This document shows, in pieces, positions 43,995-52,941 of a stretch of DNA of 64,000 nt. A program made the translations under genes and the position numbers. The number at the start of each line of letters is the position of its first letter. Position 1 is the first letter of the stretch. A model generated the notes under the pieces. That model worked only from the letters and a program-made list of their open reading frames with translations, searched no databases and had not been told where the DNA came from. Source of the DNA: Lichenicola cladoniae (GTDB lineage: Bacteria > Pseudomonadota > Alphaproteobacteria > Acetobacterales > Acetobacteraceae); NCBI RefSeq assembly GCF_013201075.1, contig NZ_CP053708.1, positions 2,671,501 through 2,735,500 of the forward strand, given 5' to 3'.

Positions 43995-45320
43995 ATGGAC
44001 ATGAGCCAGGCGACCCCGAACGATCTCGATGCGCTGTGGATGCCGTTCACCGCCAACCGTGCCTTCAAGCAGGCGCCGCGGCTGCTCGCCCGTGCGGAGG
44101 GCATGAGCTATTTCACCCCGGAGGGACGCGAGGTGCTCGACGGCACCGCCGGGCTCTGGTGCGTCAATGCCGGGCACGGACGGCGGCAGATCGTCGAGGC
44201 AATCCAGAAGACCGCGGCCTCGCTCGATTTCGCACCGGGATTCCAGATGGGGCATCCGCTGATGTTCCAGGCGGCGTCGAGGCTGGCGCAGATCACGCCG
44301 GCTGGGCTGGACCGGATATTCTTCACCAACTCGGGCTCGGAAAGCGCCGACACCGCGCTCAAGATCGCGCTGGCGTATCACCGGTCGCGTGGACAGGCAC
44401 AGCGGATCAAGCTGATCGGCCGCGAGCGCGGATATCACGGGATCAATTTCGGCGGGCTTTCGGTCGGCGGCATCGGCGCCAACAAGAAGCAGTTCGGTCC
44501 GCTGCTGGGCAATGTCGACCATCTGCCGCACACGCACATGCAGTCGAACCTGTTCACCAGAGGGCAGCCCGAGCATGGGTTCGAACTGGCCGATGCGGTC
44601 GAGGACATGGTCCAGTTGCATGGTGCGGATACCATTGCCGCAGTGATCGTCGAGCCGGTCGCGGGGTCGACCGGCATACTCGTACCGCCGAAGGGCTATC
44701 TCGAGCGGCTGCGGGCCTTGTGCGACAAGCATGGCATCCTGCTGATCTTCGACGAGGTGATCACCGGGTTCGGTCGCATGGGAGCGAACTTCGCGGCGGA
44801 TCTCTACAATGTCACGCCGGATATACTGACCATGGCGAAGGGGCTGACCAACGCTGCGGTGCCGATGGGCGCCGTCGCGGTCAGCAACGAGATCTATACC
44901 CAGGTGGTGGAGAATGCGGCGCCGGGGATCGAGCTGTTCCATGGCTATACCTATTCGGGCCACCCCCTCGCCTGTGCGGCGGCGATCGCGACCATGGATA
45001 TCCATCGCGACGAGGCGTTACCGGCGCGAGCCAAGGCCATCGAGCCGGAATGGCAAGAAGCGGTACATTCCTTGCGCGACCGGCCGAATGTGATGGATAT
45101 CCGGAATGCCGGGTTGATTGCCGGCATCGAGCTGAGGCCGCGCAACGGCAAGCCAGCCGATCGGGCCGGGCGCATCATGCAGCGCTGCTTCGACGCGGGC
45201 GTGCTGATCCGCACGACCGGCGATATCGTGGCGCTCTCACCGCCGCTGATCATCGAGAGCAGCCATATCGACCGTATCGTGACCACGCTCGGCGAGGCGA
45301 TTGCGGCGGAAGCGGCCTGA
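43995..45320 (+). CDS. Class III omega-amino acid:pyruvate aminotransferase (beta-alanine type)
   Basis: A 441-residue PLP enzyme. It opens with the DLDALWMPFTANRAFKQAPRLL stretch typical of beta-alanine:pyruvate transaminases, continues with FFTNSGSESADTALKIA, the cofactor-holding FDEVITGFGRMG and the Schiff-base Lys 282 in TMAKGLTNA, and the substrate-gate Arg-containing tail region. It moves the amino group of beta-alanine to pyruvate, giving malonate semialdehyde. It follows dihydropyrimidinase in one operon, so beta-alanine from pyrimidines is the likely substrate. Start is ATG 43995. Related amino acid substrates are possible. Confidence 0.92.
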   Translation: MDMSQATPNDLDALWMPFTANRAFKQAPRLLARAEGMSYFTPEGREVLDGTAGLWCVNAGHGRRQIVEAIQKTAASLDFAPGFQMGHPLMFQAASRLAQITPAGLDRIFFTNSGSESADTALKIALAYHRSRGQAQRIKLIGRERGYHGINFGGLSVGGIGANKKQFGPLLGNVDHLPHTHMQSNLFTRGQPEHGFELADAVEDMVQLHGADTIAAVIVEPVAGSTGILVPPKGYLERLRALCDKHGILLIFDEVITGFGRMGANFAADLYNVTPDILTMAKGLTNAAVPMGAVAVSNEIYTQVVENAAPGIELFHGYTYSGHPLACAAAIATMDIHRDEALPARAKAIEPEWQEAVHSLRDRPNVMDIRNAGLIAGIELRPRNGKPADRAGRIMQRCFDAGVLIRTTGDIVALSPPLIIESSHIDRIVTTLGEAIAAEAA

Positions 45321-45908
45321 TCCAGGATGTGGGTCGGCTCAGCGAGCCCAGCGCTAATAGTTCGCGATGTCGGGTGAGACCACGGCTATCTTTTAGCTAG
45401 AGCGTCGGCACGGTCGCCGTAGCACTCGATGTCAGCACCAGTGGCGGTGCACGGCAGCTTTTACCTTGCACAACTTGATGACAGACGTGGCCCTCCGAAA
45501 CGGAGCCAGATGCACTTCCGCAAAGTCCTGGATTTTGGCGGATACTCATATTTATCTACGGACGATTTGCACGCGACAGCAGGTTGCACCGCCGACGAAC
45601 CGGCGAAAGAAACGAGAGACGGATAACGATCTGCGCCTATCGCCTTTTACCAATGACTGCGGCTTAGCCAGTGATACCGCATGTTAGGATGATGAAAGCG
45701 CAAACAGACTCATGCAAGCTATGCGTTTTCGGCAAGTCTGTTCCGACTCCGATCGTGGCGTCAAGGTGATAACGAGCGTTGCCCGGCAAGCGACTGGAAG
45801 GAGATGCCTGCAAGGAGCCTCGAAATCCCTGATCTTGCAGACCGAAATTCAGGGCTCAAGCTAGCGCCCCGCCCTTGCCTTTCTAAAGTTTCGAACCTGT
45901 TCGGCGTC

Positions 45909-45928
45909 TGTTGCATTATTGTGCAACA
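45909..45928. promoter_or_regulatory. TGTTGCA/TGCAACA inverted repeat
   Basis: Perfect 7-bp arms around a 6-base TTATTG centre, 120 bases upstream of the glutaminase-like start. Possible operator. It lies five bases from a CCGG-centred palindrome. Confidence 0.35.
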
Positions 45929-45933
45929 AAGTG

Positions 45934-45945
45934 CTAACCGGTTTG
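45934..45945. promoter_or_regulatory. LacI-type CTAACCGGTTTG palindrome
   Basis: A 12-base near-palindrome (10 of 12 self-complementary) with central CCGG, the usual layout of LacI/GalR-family operators. It is about 100 bases upstream of the glutaminase-like start. No LacI-family gene is in the window. Confidence 0.35.
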
Positions 45946-46047
45946 TCAGACAAGTCGGGATAACCCTGATGTCTGTAATCGACCTGTACGTATGTGAATA
46001 AAATATGCCGCTCAAGAACGGCATCACGAAACTCCAGGAGTCGAACA

Positions 46048-48327
46048 ATGAAGAGACCAGGCATCCGCTACGGGCTGATGGCGAGCGCCGCCATACTGTC
46101 GCTGGCGGCGATAGTATCGGGCGTCCCGGCCCGGGCAGGAACGACCAGAAATGGCGTGAAGATAAACGCGCTGTCTGGAACGAGTTCGTTCACCCCGATC
46201 CGGCCGCCAGCTGTGCCGTTGGTCACGAGAGCCCCCTACAACAACGTCTGGCTCGAGACCCCGACCGGACAGGCGGCGCACACCTGGCCCACGCACTGGA
46301 ACGGCAACGTCAAGGCGATCACCGGTGTCGCGATGATCGACAACAAGCCGTATCTGTTCCTCGGCGCGCCGAACACGGCGGGACTGGGCACGATGACGCA
46401 ATCGTCGCTCACCACGACGGCAACGCAGTCGAAATTCATCTTCCAGGCGGGCGGCGTATCGCTGACAGTCGATTTCTTCTCGCCGGTGGAAGCGAACGAC
46501 CTAAAGCGGCTGTCGATGCCGCTCAGCGACATCCTGACGAGCGCACAGAGCAGTGACGGCATTACGCACACGGTGTCGGTCTATTACGACATCAGCGGCG
46601 AATGGGCGCACGGCACCACCACGTCGCTGATCGACTGGTTGCCTAAAAGCATCAATCGCAACAGCGACGGATCGACCACCGGCGGCACGCTGTCTGCGTG
46701 GGAGGTAACGCCGACCAGCCCGACGGTGTTCGAGCAGACCAACGACTATCCGTCCTGGGGGACGATGCTGTTCGCGACCCAGGCCAGCGGGACGCTGACG
46801 GTACAGTCCGGCGCCGACGTCACCGTCCGCGCGCAGTTCGCCAGTTTCGGCACGCTGATGGGAACCAACGATACCAACCAGCCGCGCGCAATCAACAATG
46901 CCTATCCGGTGTTCGCCTTCGCCAACGATTTCGGCAGGGTCGGCACCGCCACCACCGTGCCGTTCAAGCTAATCCTCGGGCATGTTCGCGATCCTGCAAT
47001 CAACTTCCACGGCACTGCGGTCAGTTCGTTGTGGCGGCAATACTTCTCCAGCCAGGAGAGCATGCTGGCGTTTGCCTACAACGATTCCGCGGGAGCGGTG
47101 AGCCGCGCCGACACCCTCGATACCAAGCTGTCCAGCGCTGCGAAAAGCGCCGGCAATGCGCATTATGCGGCGATCACCGCCACCGTACTGCGACAGGCGT
47201 TCGCGAGCACCGAGCTGACCGGAACGACGGCAAATCCGCTGCTGTTCCTGGAGGAGATCTCATCGGACGACAATGTGCAGACGGTGGATATCATGTATCC
47301 GGCGATGCCGGCGTTTCTCTACATGAACCCGGAGCTGGTGCGTTATCTGATGGAGCCGGTGATCGAGTATTCCGAGTCCGGATACTGGCCCGAGACCTTT
47401 GCACCACACGATCTCGGCAGCACCTATCCGAACGCGACCGGCCATGACGATGGCGGCGGTGAGAACATGCCGGTCGAAGAAACCGCGAACATGCTGATCA
47501 TGGCGGACGCCTATATGCAGCACACGACCCCGGCGAATGCCTCGGCGTATGCGCTGCAGCATTATCGCCAGTTCAAGCAGTGGGCCGACTACCTGCTGGC
47601 CTATCCGGCGCCGAATGCGACCGAGTTCCCCTATCCGAACGCGCTGGATCCGCAATACCAGAACCAGACCGACGACTTCACCGGCAGGATCGCGCATAGC
47701 GCGAACCTAGCGCTGAAGGGGATCGAGGCGGTCGGGGCGATGTCGCAGATCTCGTCCTATGCCGGCAAGCCGGACCAGTCCACGCACTATCGCACCCGCG
47801 CCGAGCAGATGATCAAGATTTGGGGCAAGCTGGCGCAGAACAGCGACAGCACGCACCTGCTGCTGCAATACAGGGAGGTTGCCAACTCGCAGAGCCCGGA
47901 TACCACGACCGAGCCGGACAGCTATTGGAGCCTCAAATACAACGGCTATCCCGACAAGCTGCTCAGCCTGAACCTGATCCCGAAGAAAATCCTTGCCGAG
48001 GAAGCTGCCTGGTATCGGACGCAGGAGCATCCGACCGGTATCCAGCTCGATCCGCGGACGCTGGCGGACAACAACGTCGTGCATACCTTTACCAAGGCGG
48101 ACTGGGAAATCTGGACCGCTGCCAGCACCAATGATGCAACGCTGGCGAAGGACATCTATGACGAGGTATATAACTACGCGAACACCACGCAGTCGGGTGA
48201 ACCGTTCTCGGATTACTATGATCCGAACAGCACATATGTCAGCGGCTTCCGTGCAAGGCCGGCAATGGGTGGAGCGTTCGCGCCGCTGACGCTCACGTTG
48301 AAGACGGGAAAGGGTAGCGGCCTTTAA
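46048..48327 (+). CDS. Exported glutaminase A-like protein (DUF4965/DUF5127/DUF1793 type)
   Basis: A 759-residue protein with a Sec signal peptide (cleavage near VPARAG, residue 33). It follows the fungal-type glutaminase A layout: an N-terminal beta domain (YNNVWLETPTGQAAHTW) and an (alpha/alpha)6-type catalytic domain with SGYWPETFAPHDLGSTYPNATGHDDGGGENMPVEETANMLIM, LKYNGYPDKLLSLNLIP and TKADWEIWTAA. Fungal GtaA enzymes release ammonia from glutamine outside the cell; for bacterial members the activity is often untested and a glycoside-type role is possible. AGGAG lies nine bases before the ATG at 46048. Long upstream region with operator-like palindromes. The first 20 residues (MKRPGIRYGLMASAAILSLA) include the hydrophobic core. 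Confidence 0.84.
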   Translation: MKRPGIRYGLMASAAILSLAAIVSGVPARAGTTRNGVKINALSGTSSFTPIRPPAVPLVTRAPYNNVWLETPTGQAAHTWPTHWNGNVKAITGVAMIDNKPYLFLGAPNTAGLGTMTQSSLTTTATQSKFIFQAGGVSLTVDFFSPVEANDLKRLSMPLSDILTSAQSSDGITHTVSVYYDISGEWAHGTTTSLIDWLPKSINRNSDGSTTGGTLSAWEVTPTSPTVFEQTNDYPSWGTMLFATQASGTLTVQSGADVTVRAQFASFGTLMGTNDTNQPRAINNAYPVFAFANDFGRVGTATTVPFKLILGHVRDPAINFHGTAVSSLWRQYFSSQESMLAFAYNDSAGAVSRADTLDTKLSSAAKSAGNAHYAAITATVLRQAFASTELTGTTANPLLFLEEISSDDNVQTVDIMYPAMPAFLYMNPELVRYLMEPVIEYSESGYWPETFAPHDLGSTYPNATGHDDGGGENMPVEETANMLIMADAYMQHTTPANASAYALQHYRQFKQWADYLLAYPAPNATEFPYPNALDPQYQNQTDDFTGRIAHSANLALKGIEAVGAMSQISSYAGKPDQSTHYRTRAEQMIKIWGKLAQNSDSTHLLLQYREVANSQSPDTTTEPDSYWSLKYNGYPDKLLSLNLIPKKILAEEAAWYRTQEHPTGIQLDPRTLADNNVVHTFTKADWEIWTAASTNDATLAKDIYDEVYNYANTTQSGEPFSDYYDPNSTYVSGFRARPAMGGAFAPLTLTLKTGKGSGL

Positions 48328-48608
48328 TTCCGAAGTTCGTAGAAAGCTCTTATCGACCCCGGATGAGGTTTCTCATCTGGGGGCTTGATGCTCAGGTTCG
48401 ACACCATGCATTGAAGCGCTGCCTGCATCCCCAGGAAACGCCGATCCTAGGCCCCGCCTGCATAGATGATGGTCTTTCAGGATCGCTTAGTTATCGACGT
48501 TTGCCGGCGTGCTTCACGAGCCTATACCTGCAGAGGACACCGGCATCGCGAGCTCGCAATCGTGCTCGGGCGGCGGGTCTTCGCACCAAAGCACGCAAAG
48601 GATCCGCC

Positions 48609-49853
48609 GTGAACGAGCCAGGGACGATCCCACCTCTCGACCGCCGGCATTTCATTGCTGCCGCCTCCACGTTCGGGCTGGCGGCGTTGATGGCCCGTGC
48701 TGCAGTCGGGCGCGAGCCCACACGTCGCGCCACCGCGGACGGGCTGGCCTATATCGGCTGCTATACGCCCGGTCCGGACACGCAAGGCACGGGCTCCGGG
48801 GTGGCGCTGGTGCGGATGGATCTGCGGACCGGCCGGCTCTCGCTGGTCAACACGACACCGATGCCAAACGCATCGTGGGTGGCACTTGATCGGTCACAAC
48901 GCACGCTTTACGCGTTGAGTGAGGACGAGGTCTATCATGACCCGAAAGCCGGAAGCGTCACCGCGTATTCCATAGATCCGGGCGATCATTCGCTCCGGAA
49001 GATCAATACCGTCAGCTCCGGCAGTCCGGTACCCTGCTACATCAGTGTCCATCCCTCAGGCCGCTATGTGCTGGTAGCGAACTACGACGGTGGATCGATT
49101 TCCGTACTGCCCATCCTGCACGAGACTGGCGGCCTCGGTGCCGCGATCTACGAGCAGAGCGACCAGGCGCCGCTCAATCCGGCCCATGCAAGAAGCAATC
49201 CTCCCGGCAACAACGCGCTGTCGGACCATTCCGGGCCTCGCATGCACATGATCCGGGCCGACCCGAGCGGAAAATTCGTGGTTGCTGTCAATGCCGGGCT
49301 CGACCGGATCCTGGTCTGGTCTATCGACCTCTCGACCGGGCATCTGATTCCGGCGACGGCTCCGGCGATCAGCCTGGAGCCGGGCAGCGCGCCGCGCCAC
49401 CTGGTATTCGGACGGAACGGCCGGATCCTCTACGTCATCTGCGAACAGGACGCTGTCGTACGGTCGTTCCACTTCGATCCTCAGACCGGCAGCCTGGTAC
49501 CGTTCGAGGTAGTCGGGACGCTCCCCAAGGACTACGCCGGCAGCAATCTCTCGGCCGAAGTGGTGATCTCCCCGGGCGGTCGATTCCTTTACGTCACCCA
49601 GAGACTGCACGATGCCATCAGCGTGTTGCGGATCGCGGAGGATGGCAGGCTAGACCTGATCGACGAGACGTGGACACGGGGCGACTACCCACGCGGGTGT
49701 GCCATCGATCCGCACGGCCGTTTCCTGTTCGCCTGCAACCAAAAAGCCGACAACGTTACCAGCTTCCGGATCGATCCTGACACCGGGAAGCTGTCCTTCA
49801 CCGGCGGCTACCTCCCGCTTGGTAGCCCGGTGACGATGAGTTTCCTGAGCTGA
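48609..49853 (+). CDS. Exported lactonase-family seven-bladed beta-propeller
   Basis: A 414-residue protein with a Tat-type signal (LDRRHFIAAASTFGLAALMARA). The rest is the YkgB/6-phosphogluconolactonase-type propeller: LAYIGCYTPGPDTQGTG, LYALSEDE, VPCYISVHPSGRYVLVANYDGGSI, HMIRADPSGKFVVAVNAGLDRILVW, EVVISPGGRFLYVTQRLHDAISV and CAIDPHGRFLFACNQKADNVTSFRID. Family members hydrolyse lactones, but export argues against cytosolic 6-phosphogluconolactone. Start is GTG 48609 with AAAGGA seven bases upstream. It follows the glutaminase-like gene by 281 bases on the same strand and faces cyoD. Confidence 0.88.
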   Translation: MNEPGTIPPLDRRHFIAAASTFGLAALMARAAVGREPTRRATADGLAYIGCYTPGPDTQGTGSGVALVRMDLRTGRLSLVNTTPMPNASWVALDRSQRTLYALSEDEVYHDPKAGSVTAYSIDPGDHSLRKINTVSSGSPVPCYISVHPSGRYVLVANYDGGSISVLPILHETGGLGAAIYEQSDQAPLNPAHARSNPPGNNALSDHSGPRMHMIRADPSGKFVVAVNAGLDRILVWSIDLSTGHLIPATAPAISLEPGSAPRHLVFGRNGRILYVICEQDAVVRSFHFDPQTGSLVPFEVVGTLPKDYAGSNLSAEVVISPGGRFLYVTQRLHDAISVLRIAEDGRLDLIDETWTRGDYPRGCAIDPHGRFLFACNQKADNVTSFRIDPDTGKLSFTGGYLPLGSPVTMSFLS

Positions 49854-49877
49854 TCGTCCCGGGACCAGGCGTCGGTT

Positions 49878-50219
49878 TCAATGCATCATGACGCGATCAT
49901 AGAGCGTCTGGAACATCCATGCGGTGAGGCCGATCGACAGGATCAGCAGCGGCACGTTCAGCATCAACGTCAGGGTGTTCCAGCGCTGGGCCTCGGAGAA
50001 GTTCAGGTGGAACAGGTAATACAGCTTGGCGATGGTGGTCAGGAAGGCGATGACCGAGATCGACGCCATCAGGTTGAAGGCGGACATCGCATGGCCCTGG
50101 ACCAGCAGCAAGGAGATACCGAGCAGGCCCAAGGTTACCACATAGCCGATCAGGTAGCTGCGGCCGTTGGAGAAGGCGATCTCCGGATGTTCAGACGGTC
50201 GGGTATTGTCGACAGACAT
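49878..50219 (-). CDS. cyoD: Cytochrome o ubiquinol oxidase subunit IV
   Basis: A 113-residue protein with three membrane helices (about residues 24-42, 49-67 and 83-103) and the YLIGYVVTLGLL, VIAFLTTIAKLYYLFHLNFSEAQRWN segments of CyoD. The small subunit aids assembly of the CuB centre in subunit I. Its ATG overlaps the cyoC stop (ATGA). Last gene of the cyoABCD set; no cyoE follows in the window, since the next gene downstream is the convergent lactonase. Confidence 0.93.
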   Translation of the reverse strand: MSVDNTRPSEHPEIAFSNGRSYLIGYVVTLGLLGISLLLVQGHAMSAFNLMASISVIAFLTTIAKLYYLFHLNFSEAQRWNTLTLMLNVPLLILSIGLTAWMFQTLYDRVMMH

Positions 50220-50866
50220 CAGATCGACCCTCGCAGGTAGACGAACGTATAGACAAAGGTCCAGATCAGGCCCTGGTAGAGCCAGTAGACCTTCAGGTTG
50301 GCGAGCCGGTAGGTGACCATCAGGGTGAAACCGTCGCGCGCGATCTGGAAGAACATCACCACCATCCAGAGCAGGCCGATCGCCAGATGGATACCGTGCA
50401 CGACCACGACCGCCCAGAAGATGGACAGGAAGCCGCTTCGCTGCGGCGGTCCGCCGGCCGCGGCAATCCCCTGGAGCTCATGGACTTCCATTCCGATGAA
50501 TGCGAGGCCAACCACCAGGGACAGCGACAACCATAGCATCGCGGGCCGGACGCGCTCGGCCTTGAGGTTCACCATCACCATGCCGTAGGCAAGCACGCTG
50601 GTGAACAGCACGATTGTCTCGGCATAGCCGTAAAGTGGGGACGCGACGTCGCGGGGCGTCGGGCCGCCCGCGAAGCTCATCGGAAAGCTCAGAACCTCAT
50701 AGGCCGTGAACAGTGCGGCAAAGACGAGGGAATCGCTGAGCATGTAGAGCCAGAAGCCGAGCATGCGGGTGCTCATCATATCATGCTCGTGATCCGACTC
50801 CGCCCACAGGATGGGCTTGTCGCCGGGCAATGGGTCGTGCAGGCCCCAGTCCATGCCTTTGCTCAC
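50219..50866 (-). CDS. cyoC: Cytochrome o ubiquinol oxidase subunit III
   Basis: A 215-residue protein with five membrane helices. Marks are MLGFWLYMLSDSLVFAALFTAYEVL, the HELQGI stretch on helix three, and VVVVHGIHLAIGLLWMVVMF. The reading from GTG 50866 overlaps the cyoB stop as GTGA; an ATG four codons later (50854) is possible. Subunit III stabilises the proton-pumping core. Member of the overlapped cyoABCD operon. Confidence 0.94.
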   Translation of the reverse strand: MSKGMDWGLHDPLPGDKPILWAESDHEHDMMSTRMLGFWLYMLSDSLVFAALFTAYEVLSFPMSFAGGPTPRDVASPLYGYAETIVLFTSVLAYGMVMVNLKAERVRPAMLWLSLSLVVGLAFIGMEVHELQGIAAAGGPPQRSGFLSIFWAVVVVHGIHLAIGLLWMVVMFFQIARDGFTLMVTYRLANLKVYWLYQGLIWTFVYTFVYLRGSI

Positions 50867-52941
50867 TCTGCGGCTCCTGCATTGAACGCGGTGACCGCAC
50901 CGGGCACCAGACGGTCGGGTCGCCGTTCCGGTCCACGCGCGGCGAGGCGTTCCATACGGCGGACCTCGCTGCCCGGAATGGTCGTCCCGGTCGTGCCACC
51001 GAAGGAACGGAAGATGACAATCACGAAGATCGTAACCAGGGAGGCGATCGCCAGCCACCAGATGCGCCAGATCATCGCGAAGCCGAAGGCGGCCGTGCAG
51101 GCACCGATGAACATCGGCACCGGAGTGTTGACCGGCATTTCTATGTCGGAATACTCGGTCGGCATGATGTGATCGAGATGATGCTCGCGACGCCACGCCG
51201 CCTCGTCTCGGGCATTGATATGGGGGATGACCGCGAAATTGTAGTCAGGCACCGGGGAATGCGTGAGCCATTCGAGGCTTCGTGCGGTGCCCCACGGGTC
51301 CCGTCCGGCAAGGTTGCTGTTGCGGTCGCGGATGCTGACGGTGATCTGCCAGATGAACGCGGCCAGTGCCGCAATATCGACGAAAATACCGATTTCCTCG
51401 ATCGCCAGCAGCGGCCACCAGGTCGCATACGGAACATAGGCGAGACGACGCGGCATGCCGGTCAGCCCGAGCATGAACATGGCGGTGAACACGATGAAGG
51501 ACCCGCCGACCAGCAGCCAGAACACCCACTTGCCGCTGCGCTCGTCCAGGGTGAAACCGAACATCTTGGGAAACCAGAAAGTGGCACCGCCGATCGAGGC
51601 GAACACCGTCACCATCACGACGCAGTGGAAATGCGCGATCACGAACACGCTGTTGTGGGTCATGTAGTTGATTGCCGGGATCGCCAGCATCATGCCGGTC
51701 CAGCCGCCGATGATCTGCATGAAGATCGCCGACACCGCCCACAGCATCGGCGTCGTGAAGGTCAGCCGGCCGCGGACCATGGTCAGCGCCCAGTCGAAGA
51801 CCTTCACACCGGTAGGGATGGCCACAAGCATGGTCGCGATGCTGTAGAACGCATTGACGACCGGCCCCGCACCCATGGTGAAGAAATGGTGCAGCCACAC
51901 GGTCCAGGAAATGCAGCCGATGCTCATCGTCGCGGCGACCATGACCGGGTAGCCGAACAGTTTCTTTTCGGAGAATGTAGGGATGATTTCCGACATCATT
52001 CCCCAGGACGGCAGGATGATGAAGTACACCTCCGGATGGCCCCAGATCCAGAACAGGTTCGTGTAGAGCATGAAGTTGCCGCCGAGCCCGGTGGTGTAGA
52101 AATGCGTGCCGAGATAACGGTCGAGGCTGAGCAGGCCGATGGCGACGCCAAGCACCGGGAAAGCGGTGAGGCCGATCACGTTGGTAGTGAGCGAGGTCCA
52201 GGTGAACAGGGACATCCGCATCCAGGTCATGCCCGGCGCGCGCATCTTGATAATCGTGGCGATGATGTTCACTGCCCCGATGGTCGTCCCGATACTGCCG
52301 ATTTGCAGCGCCCAGCTCCAGTAGTCAACGCCGACGTCGGGGCTGTAGGGAAGCTCGGTGAGTGGCGCGAGGCCGACCCAGCCGGCATGGCTGAAATCAC
52401 CGACAAACAGTGACACCATGGTGAGCGCGGCGCCCACCGCGGTCATCCAGAAGGCGAGCGCGTTGAGATAGGGGAACGCCATGTCTCGAGCGCCGATCTG
52501 CAGCGGCACCAAATAGTTCATGAAGCCGGCAAGGATCGGGGTCGCGGCAAAGATCAGCATGATGGTCCCGTGGGACCCGTAGATCTGGTCGTAGTGATAT
52601 GGCGGCAGGTAGCCGTGCTCGGCACCGAGGTATCCATGCGACAGGGGTCCGGCTGCCATCACCTGCTGCGTACGCATCATGATCGCGTCGACGAAGCCGC
52701 GGAACAGCATGACGGTACCGACGATCCCGTACATGATGCCGATGCGCTTGTGGTCGATAGTCGTCAGCCACTCGGTGTAGAGCCAGCCCCATTTGCGGTA
52801 ATAGGTCAGCGAGCCGACGATCACCAAGCCCAGCACGGCTGCGAAGATGAAGGCGGTGCCCACGACCAGATTGTCATACGGCACCTGGGAGAGGGTCAGG
52901 CGGCCGAACAACCAGTCCCAATGGTCTTGGATATTTATCAT
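50863..52941 (-). CDS. cyoB: Cytochrome o ubiquinol oxidase subunit I
   Basis: A 692-residue haem-copper oxidase subunit with about 15 membrane helices. The catalytic His are in IYGSHGTIM (haem ligand region), WIWGHPEVYFIILPSWG (CuB His with the cross-linked Tyr), VWLHHFFTMG (two CuB His) and FVIAHFHCVVMV (haem ligands). It reduces O2 to water with electrons from ubiquinol while pumping protons. Its ATG overlaps the cyoA stop (ATGA). Length matches quinol oxidases rather than cytochrome c oxidases. Confidence 0.96.
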   Translation of the reverse strand: MINIQDHWDWLFGRLTLSQVPYDNLVVGTAFIFAAVLGLVIVGSLTYYRKWGWLYTEWLTTIDHKRIGIMYGIVGTVMLFRGFVDAIMMRTQQVMAAGPLSHGYLGAEHGYLPPYHYDQIYGSHGTIMLIFAATPILAGFMNYLVPLQIGARDMAFPYLNALAFWMTAVGAALTMVSLFVGDFSHAGWVGLAPLTELPYSPDVGVDYWSWALQIGSIGTTIGAVNIIATIIKMRAPGMTWMRMSLFTWTSLTTNVIGLTAFPVLGVAIGLLSLDRYLGTHFYTTGLGGNFMLYTNLFWIWGHPEVYFIILPSWGMMSEIIPTFSEKKLFGYPVMVAATMSIGCISWTVWLHHFFTMGAGPVVNAFYSIATMLVAIPTGVKVFDWALTMVRGRLTFTTPMLWAVSAIFMQIIGGWTGMMLAIPAINYMTHNSVFVIAHFHCVVMVTVFASIGGATFWFPKMFGFTLDERSGKWVFWLLVGGSFIVFTAMFMLGLTGMPRRLAYVPYATWWPLLAIEEIGIFVDIAALAAFIWQITVSIRDRNSNLAGRDPWGTARSLEWLTHSPVPDYNFAVIPHINARDEAAWRREHHLDHIMPTEYSDIEMPVNTPVPMFIGACTAAFGFAMIWRIWWLAIASLVTIFVIVIFRSFGGTTGTTIPGSEVRRMERLAARGPERRPDRLVPGAVTAFNAGAAE

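Larger units (their letters stand above)
45321..46047. other. Long intergenic region upstream of the glutaminase-like gene
   Basis: About 727 bases. Short frames here (45429-45687 plus; 45761-46048 minus) have no family sequence. The last 140 bases hold two palindromes listed separately and an AT-richer stretch before the start of the exported protein, so it is probably the promoter region. The first 400 bases are unexplained. Confidence 0.55.

Noticed and set aside
50830-52413. 527-codon plus-strand frame opposite cyoB
   Set aside because: Shadow of cyoB, whose haem and copper ligands are all present on the minus strand.
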